Source: JBLNCE01 sp050260415 (GTDB taxonomy: Bacteria > Bacillota > UBA4882 > JAAYXC01). From it: 24,644 bases of DNA. The translations under genes and the position numbers were made by a program. Positions 21,952 through 24,644 of this stretch are shown one piece after another (the stretch's first letter is position 1; every line of letters starts with the position of its first letter). The notes under the pieces are model-generated. The model was not told where the DNA came from. It searched no databases and saw nothing but the letters and a program-made list of their open reading frames with translations. The stretch is from contig JBLNCE010000087.1 in NCBI GenBank assembly GCA_050260415.1, forward strand, positions 1-24,644, written 5' to 3'.

Positions 21952-23055
21952 CTAGAGGATGGCGTTCTCGGTCTTCTTGTCGAAGAGGTGCAGTTTTTTG
22001 GTGTTGAAGACCACCTGGTGCTGGGCCCCGTCCTGGGCTTTGGTGTGCGAATCCACCCGGGCGGTGAAACTCGTGGTGCCGGTGGACATGTAAAGGTTGA
22101 CCTCCGCGCCGACCAACTCCATGACATCCACCACGGCGGTGACGGTATCCTCGTCCTTGGCGTCGGGCACCGAGGCGCGGTCGTAGATGTTCTCCGGCCG
22201 GATACCGACGATGACTTCCTGGCCGACATACTTGCTGATGCTCTTGAACTTGCCCTCGGGGATGAAGAGCTTGAATGCGCCCAGATCCGCGCAGATCCGG
22301 CTGCCTTCCTGCTTGAGCACGCCGTTCATGGTGTTCATCGGCAGGGTGCCCATGAAGGTCGCCACGAAGAGGTTGATCGGGTTGTCGTAGACGTCGAGCG
22401 GGCTGCCGACCTGCTGGATGATGCCGTCGTTGAGCACCACGATCCGGTCGCCCATGGTCATGGCCTCGATCTGGTCGTGGGTCACGTAGATGTTCGTCGT
22501 CTGCAGGCGGTTGTGGAGCTTGCTGAGCTCGGCGCGCATCTGTACACGCAACTTGGCGTCAAGGTTACTGAGCGGCTCGTCCATGAGGAAGACCTTCGGC
22601 TCGCGCACGATGGCGCGGCCCAGGGCCACGCGTTGCCGCTGGCCGCCGGAGAGGGCCTTCGGCTTGCGGTCGAGCAGGTGCTCGATCTCGAGGATGCGGG
22701 CGGCTTCCTTGACGCGGCGCTCGATCTCGGCCTTCGGGAATTTGCGGAGCTTGAGGCCGAAAGCCATGTTGTTGTAAACATCCATGTGCGGATACAGGGC
22801 GTAGCTTTGGAAGACCATCGCGATGTCGCGATCTTTCGGCGGCACGTCGTTGACCAGGGTGTCGCCGATGTAGATGTTGCCCTGCGTGATCTCCTCAAGG
22901 CCCGCGACCATTCTCAACGTGGTCGACTTGCCGCATCCGGACGGCCCGACCAGGACGACGAACTCGCGGTCCTTGATCTCGATGTTGGCGTCGTTGACCG
23001 CCACGATACCGTTGGGGAACTTCTTGGTGATGTGGTCCAGGATAACCTTTGCCAT
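21952..23055 (-). CDS. ugpC: Sugar/glycerol-phosphate ABC importer ATP-binding protein (UgpC/MsmX type)
   Basis: This 367-residue ATPase of the carbohydrate uptake class has Walker A GPSGCGKSTTLRMV, Q-loop VFQSYALYPHM, signature LSGGQRQRVALGRAIV, Walker B VFLMDEPLSNLDAKLR and switch His YVTHDQ, then a C-terminal TOBE/OB regulatory domain (IVGIRPENI about residue 285). ATG 23055 has GGAGGATTAAGGC upstream. No permease or binding protein is next to it, and it has its own terminator, so it is a single-gene unit. Stand-alone ATPases of this type (MsmX) often serve several sugar importers encoded elsewhere. Confidence 0.95.
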   Translation of the reverse strand: MAKVILDHITKKFPNGIVAVNDANIEIKDREFVVLVGPSGCGKSTTLRMVAGLEEITQGNIYIGDTLVNDVPPKDRDIAMVFQSYALYPHMDVYNNMAFGLKLRKFPKAEIERRVKEAARILEIEHLLDRKPKALSGGQRQRVALGRAIVREPKVFLMDEPLSNLDAKLRVQMRAELSKLHNRLQTTNIYVTHDQIEAMTMGDRIVVLNDGIIQQVGSPLDVYDNPINLFVATFMGTLPMNTMNGVLKQEGSRICADLGAFKLFIPEGKFKSISKYVGQEVIVGIRPENIYDRASVPDAKDEDTVTAVVDVMELVGAEVNLYMSTGTTSFTARVDSHTKAQDGAQHQVVFNTKKLHLFDKKTENAIL

Positions 23056-23164
23056 GCCTTAATCCTCCCTCATATCGCCCCTTGGCGGGACGTTCATGCC
23101 CTTTTGCAGGCACCTTAATAGTTCTACGTCATTTTGTAATTTCCTTCTTTGCAAGTACAAAAAA

Positions 23165-23276
23165 GCGTGGGGGAGAGTCGCGAGTCCCCAGTCCCCAGTC
23201 ACGAGTCGGGAAGGCTGTAGGCGGGAGGCATGAGGCGGAAGGGTAAGGGCGCGAGTCGGGGGGAGGCGGGAGGCAT
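23165..23276. repeat. Phrase-like repeats, AGTCCCCAGTCCCCAGTC and GAGGCGGGAGGCAT types
   Basis: GCGAGTCCCCAGTCCCCAGT leads on to CACGAGTCGGG, then GCGGGAGGCATGAGGC (23221-23236, identical to 8151-8166) and GAGGCGGGAGGCAT (23263-23276, as at 8148-8161). Two different wordings sit side by side here, which ties the families together. Confidence 0.8.
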
Positions 23277-23351
23277 AGTTCTTGCGTTACCACTTTCATC
23301 GTACCCCGAGCGACGAGCGACCAGAAACGAGCTGCGCATATGTTTATGTAG

Positions 23352-23371
23352 GCGAGGGGCCAGCCCCTCGC
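23352..23371. repeat. Short GC-rich palindrome near the 3' end of the porin-like gene
   Basis: GCGAGGGGC-CA-GCCCCTCGC is a perfect 9-bp inverted repeat, 8 bases past the porin-like stop codon. It may serve as a terminator stem without a T-run, or be a copy of the palindrome type at 7087-7104. Confidence 0.6.
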
Positions 23372-23378
23372 GTGGAAA

Positions 23379-24308
23379 CTAGAACTTGACGGCTGCCTTG
23401 GCGCTGATCTCGTTGGTAGCGGTACCGTCTTCCACTTGGTACTCGCCGTCCAGCGCGATGGTGAGACCCTCGGTCAGCGCGAAGTCGTAACCGCCGTTCA
23501 CGGTCATGATCTTGCTGGTCTCGTTGACCACGGCATAGGAGGCGCCGGCGCGGAGGCCGTTCTCGAACTTGGCGCTGATGCCGGCCTGCATACGGCTGTC
23601 TTCCTGCTCGTCGTCCTCGTTCAGGGCGTTCAGGGCATACATACCATCAACCGTGATCCCCGGCATGAGCTCGTAAGCGGCGCTGCCGACGATCTCCTCT
23701 TCCTTGAGGTTGCCCTTCAGGCCCAGGTTCAGGTGCTCGATCCCGGTATAGTTCACCTGGTAACCGACCGCGGGTTCCCACTCTTCGCTGAGATTCTTCG
23801 TGGCCAGCACACCGACCGTCGCGTCGACGGCTTCCATGGGCTGCACGTTGACGGAGGCGCCAAAGGCGTGAGGCTCACCGGCGTTGTTGATCTGGGCACC
23901 GGCGGTGACGTTCATTCCGGCCAGTTCATTGCTTACCTGCACATTGAGCGCCCCGTCGTCCGCCCACGAGGTATTGTTGCGTTCACCGAACGCCATGTCG
24001 AAGGCGCCCAGTTTCACGGTACCGACCGGGGTATTCTTAGCCTGGATCCAGGCCTCGTTCGGATAGAACGGCAGCGCGGAAGCCGCGACCTCGTAATCCT
24101 CCAAACCGATCTTGAAAGAAACGTCGTCGCTGACGTTGCCGGTGACGCTAAGGCCCCACTCGGTGGAGGGAGCCGCCGGGGACATGTCTGCCAGGTTGTA
24201 ACCGAATTCCAGATTGCCGCCGACATTGGCCGCCGCGAACGCGGGAGCGGTCACGGCCAGGATCATCACGCCGACCATTGCTGCGATGATGTGCTTCTTC
24301 ATTAACAT
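23379..24308 (-). CDS. Porin-like outer-membrane beta-barrel protein
   Basis: The 309-residue protein has a signal peptide (MKKHIIAAMVGVMILAVTAP ending AFA) and a mature part of alternating short beta strands with acidic loops (for example NLEFGYNLAD, TVKLGAFDMAFG, LNLGLKGNL, LTIALDGEYQ), ending in AKAAVKF. A C-terminal Phe after alternating hydrophobic residues is the recognition signal of outer-membrane barrels. The strand count fits a porin of about 14-16 strands. Such a protein implies an outer membrane in this Firmicute-like genome. AAGGAGG sits 4 bases before ATG 24308 and about 10 before ATG 24302 (MKKHII), so either is possible. Transport specificity is not visible. Confidence 0.75.
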   Translation of the reverse strand: MLMKKHIIAAMVGVMILAVTAPAFAAANVGGNLEFGYNLADMSPAAPSTEWGLSVTGNVSDDVSFKIGLEDYEVAASALPFYPNEAWIQAKNTPVGTVKLGAFDMAFGERNNTSWADDGALNVQVSNELAGMNVTAGAQINNAGEPHAFGASVNVQPMEAVDATVGVLATKNLSEEWEPAVGYQVNYTGIEHLNLGLKGNLKEEEIVGSAAYELMPGITVDGMYALNALNEDDEQEDSRMQAGISAKFENGLRAGASYAVVNETSKIMTVNGGYDFALTEGLTIALDGEYQVEDGTATNEISAKAAVKF

Positions 24309-24644
24309 GTTTCCTCCTTAGATTCTTGCGTGTGCATTGAGCCTTGGGCGGAGGCGGCCCGGAAACCTTTCGCGGTGAAACAACGCCAAGTTACGTTCCG
24401 TCGCCCCGGTTCCGATCCCCCTCCTGCAGAGTTTTGCACCTCAAAAATCTTCCGGTTTCACCTCCTTTCTCTCGCCGTCCCTGCTTCAAGTCCGTCTTGG
24501 CTCTATAGTCAGCCTTGGCAGGCGGGTGAGCTCCGTCACCTTTCACGCAGGCATATTTCGCGCCCGCAAATAAAACTCCTGCTAAACCCCGGTTTGTACA
24601 TGGTGGTGATGGAGGAAGGTTTGGGTAGATGAGGGAGCGGGGGA
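24309..24644 (-). other. 336 bp upstream region of the porin-like gene
   Basis: I see no gene in this stretch on either strand; the plus-strand frame from 24330 has no ribosome binding site. On the minus strand it contains a motif TAGCAGGAGTTTTATTTGCG followed by GGCGCGAAATATGC (about 24549-24583), small hairpins (GGTGACGGAGCTCACC), and an unused strong AAAGGAGGTGA (about 24465-24475). It may be a long structured leader for the porin-like gene. Confidence 0.4.

Larger units (their letters stand above)
23056..23378. other. 323 bp gene-free spacer between ugpC and the porin-like gene
   Basis: No gene is visible. Next to ugpC there is an AT-rich stretch with TTGTAC, 16 bases, TACAAA on the minus strand that could be the ugpC promoter (weak). 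The middle (23165-23276) holds phrase-like repeats, followed by a CGAGCGACGAGCGACC stretch (23307-23322) and the palindrome at 23352-23371. Confidence 0.6.

Noticed and set aside
21988..23118. 376-codon plus-strand open frame
   Set aside because: It is the exact antisense of ugpC, whose protein motifs are unmistakable.
24330..24632. 100-codon plus-strand frame at the window end
   Set aside because: No ribosome binding site, unusual composition and no recognisable motif.

Overview
The window looks like chromosomal DNA of a GC-rich, anaerobic member of the Bacillota (Firmicutes). The main evidence is a T-box riboswitch, the gene order ftsE-ftsX-ctpA-(MinJ-like PDZ membrane protein), strong GGAGG-type ribosome binding sites with many GTG and TTG starts, and anaerobe enzymes (a carbon monoxide dehydrogenase-like protein, rubrerythrin, rubredoxin). 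Several genes hint at a two-membrane envelope: a porin-like barrel protein ending in Phe, a phosphoheptose isomerase, and an ABC substrate-binding protein with a cleavable signal peptide but no lipobox Cys. A diderm Firmicute is therefore my best guess; the species is not identified. Nearly all genes are on the minus strand.

Layout. (1) 1-1,070: the end of a GDT1/TMEM165-type cation transporter gene, a truncated AbiEii-type toxin gene coupled to a DUF6922-like partner, and a tRNA-Arg(CCT) with its own -10 box and terminator. (2) 1,069-5,813: a CO dehydrogenase-type operon (CooS-like catalytic subunit, CooF-like ferredoxin, FAD/NAD oxidoreductase). It is damaged: four single-base frameshifts fall in three consecutive genes, and the CooS N-terminus is fused in frame to a secreted PDZ-domain protein. 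The CooS-like protein also has Met-Asp where the Cys-Cys of the C-cluster site is expected. (3) 6,005-9,200: gmhA, a small divergent gene, aroF (DAHP synthase), then a repeat-filled 600 bp spacer and a T-box leader with promoter and terminator. (4) 9,261-12,238: an SsuA/B/C-like ABC importer operon ending in a DUF523 gene. (5) 12,402-15,293: a tiny carbohydrate-binding (CBM25-like) protein, an aldose 1-epimerase-like protein, and an oxidative-stress group (rubredoxin-like protein, rubrerythrin, MarR-type regulator with a candidate operator). (6) 15,396-21,236: a hypothetical gene, a YibQ-type divergent polysaccharide deacetylase, a MinJ-like protein, CtpA, FtsX and FtsE, a cell-division/cell-wall operon. 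(7) 21,417-24,644: a hypothetical gene, the MsmX/UgpC-type sugar importer ATPase, a repeat-bearing spacer and the porin-like gene with a long leader.

The least ordinary material is the damaged CODH operon with its PDZ fusion; a 101 bp nested inverted repeat between the T-box and aroF; and a family of degenerate phrase-like repeats (AGGCGGGAGGCATGAGGC, GGAAGAAGGCAAAAGG, AGTCCCCAGTCCCCAGTC and similar) scattered over five intergenic regions. I found no CRISPR array, no complete insertion sequence, no prophage and no rRNA.
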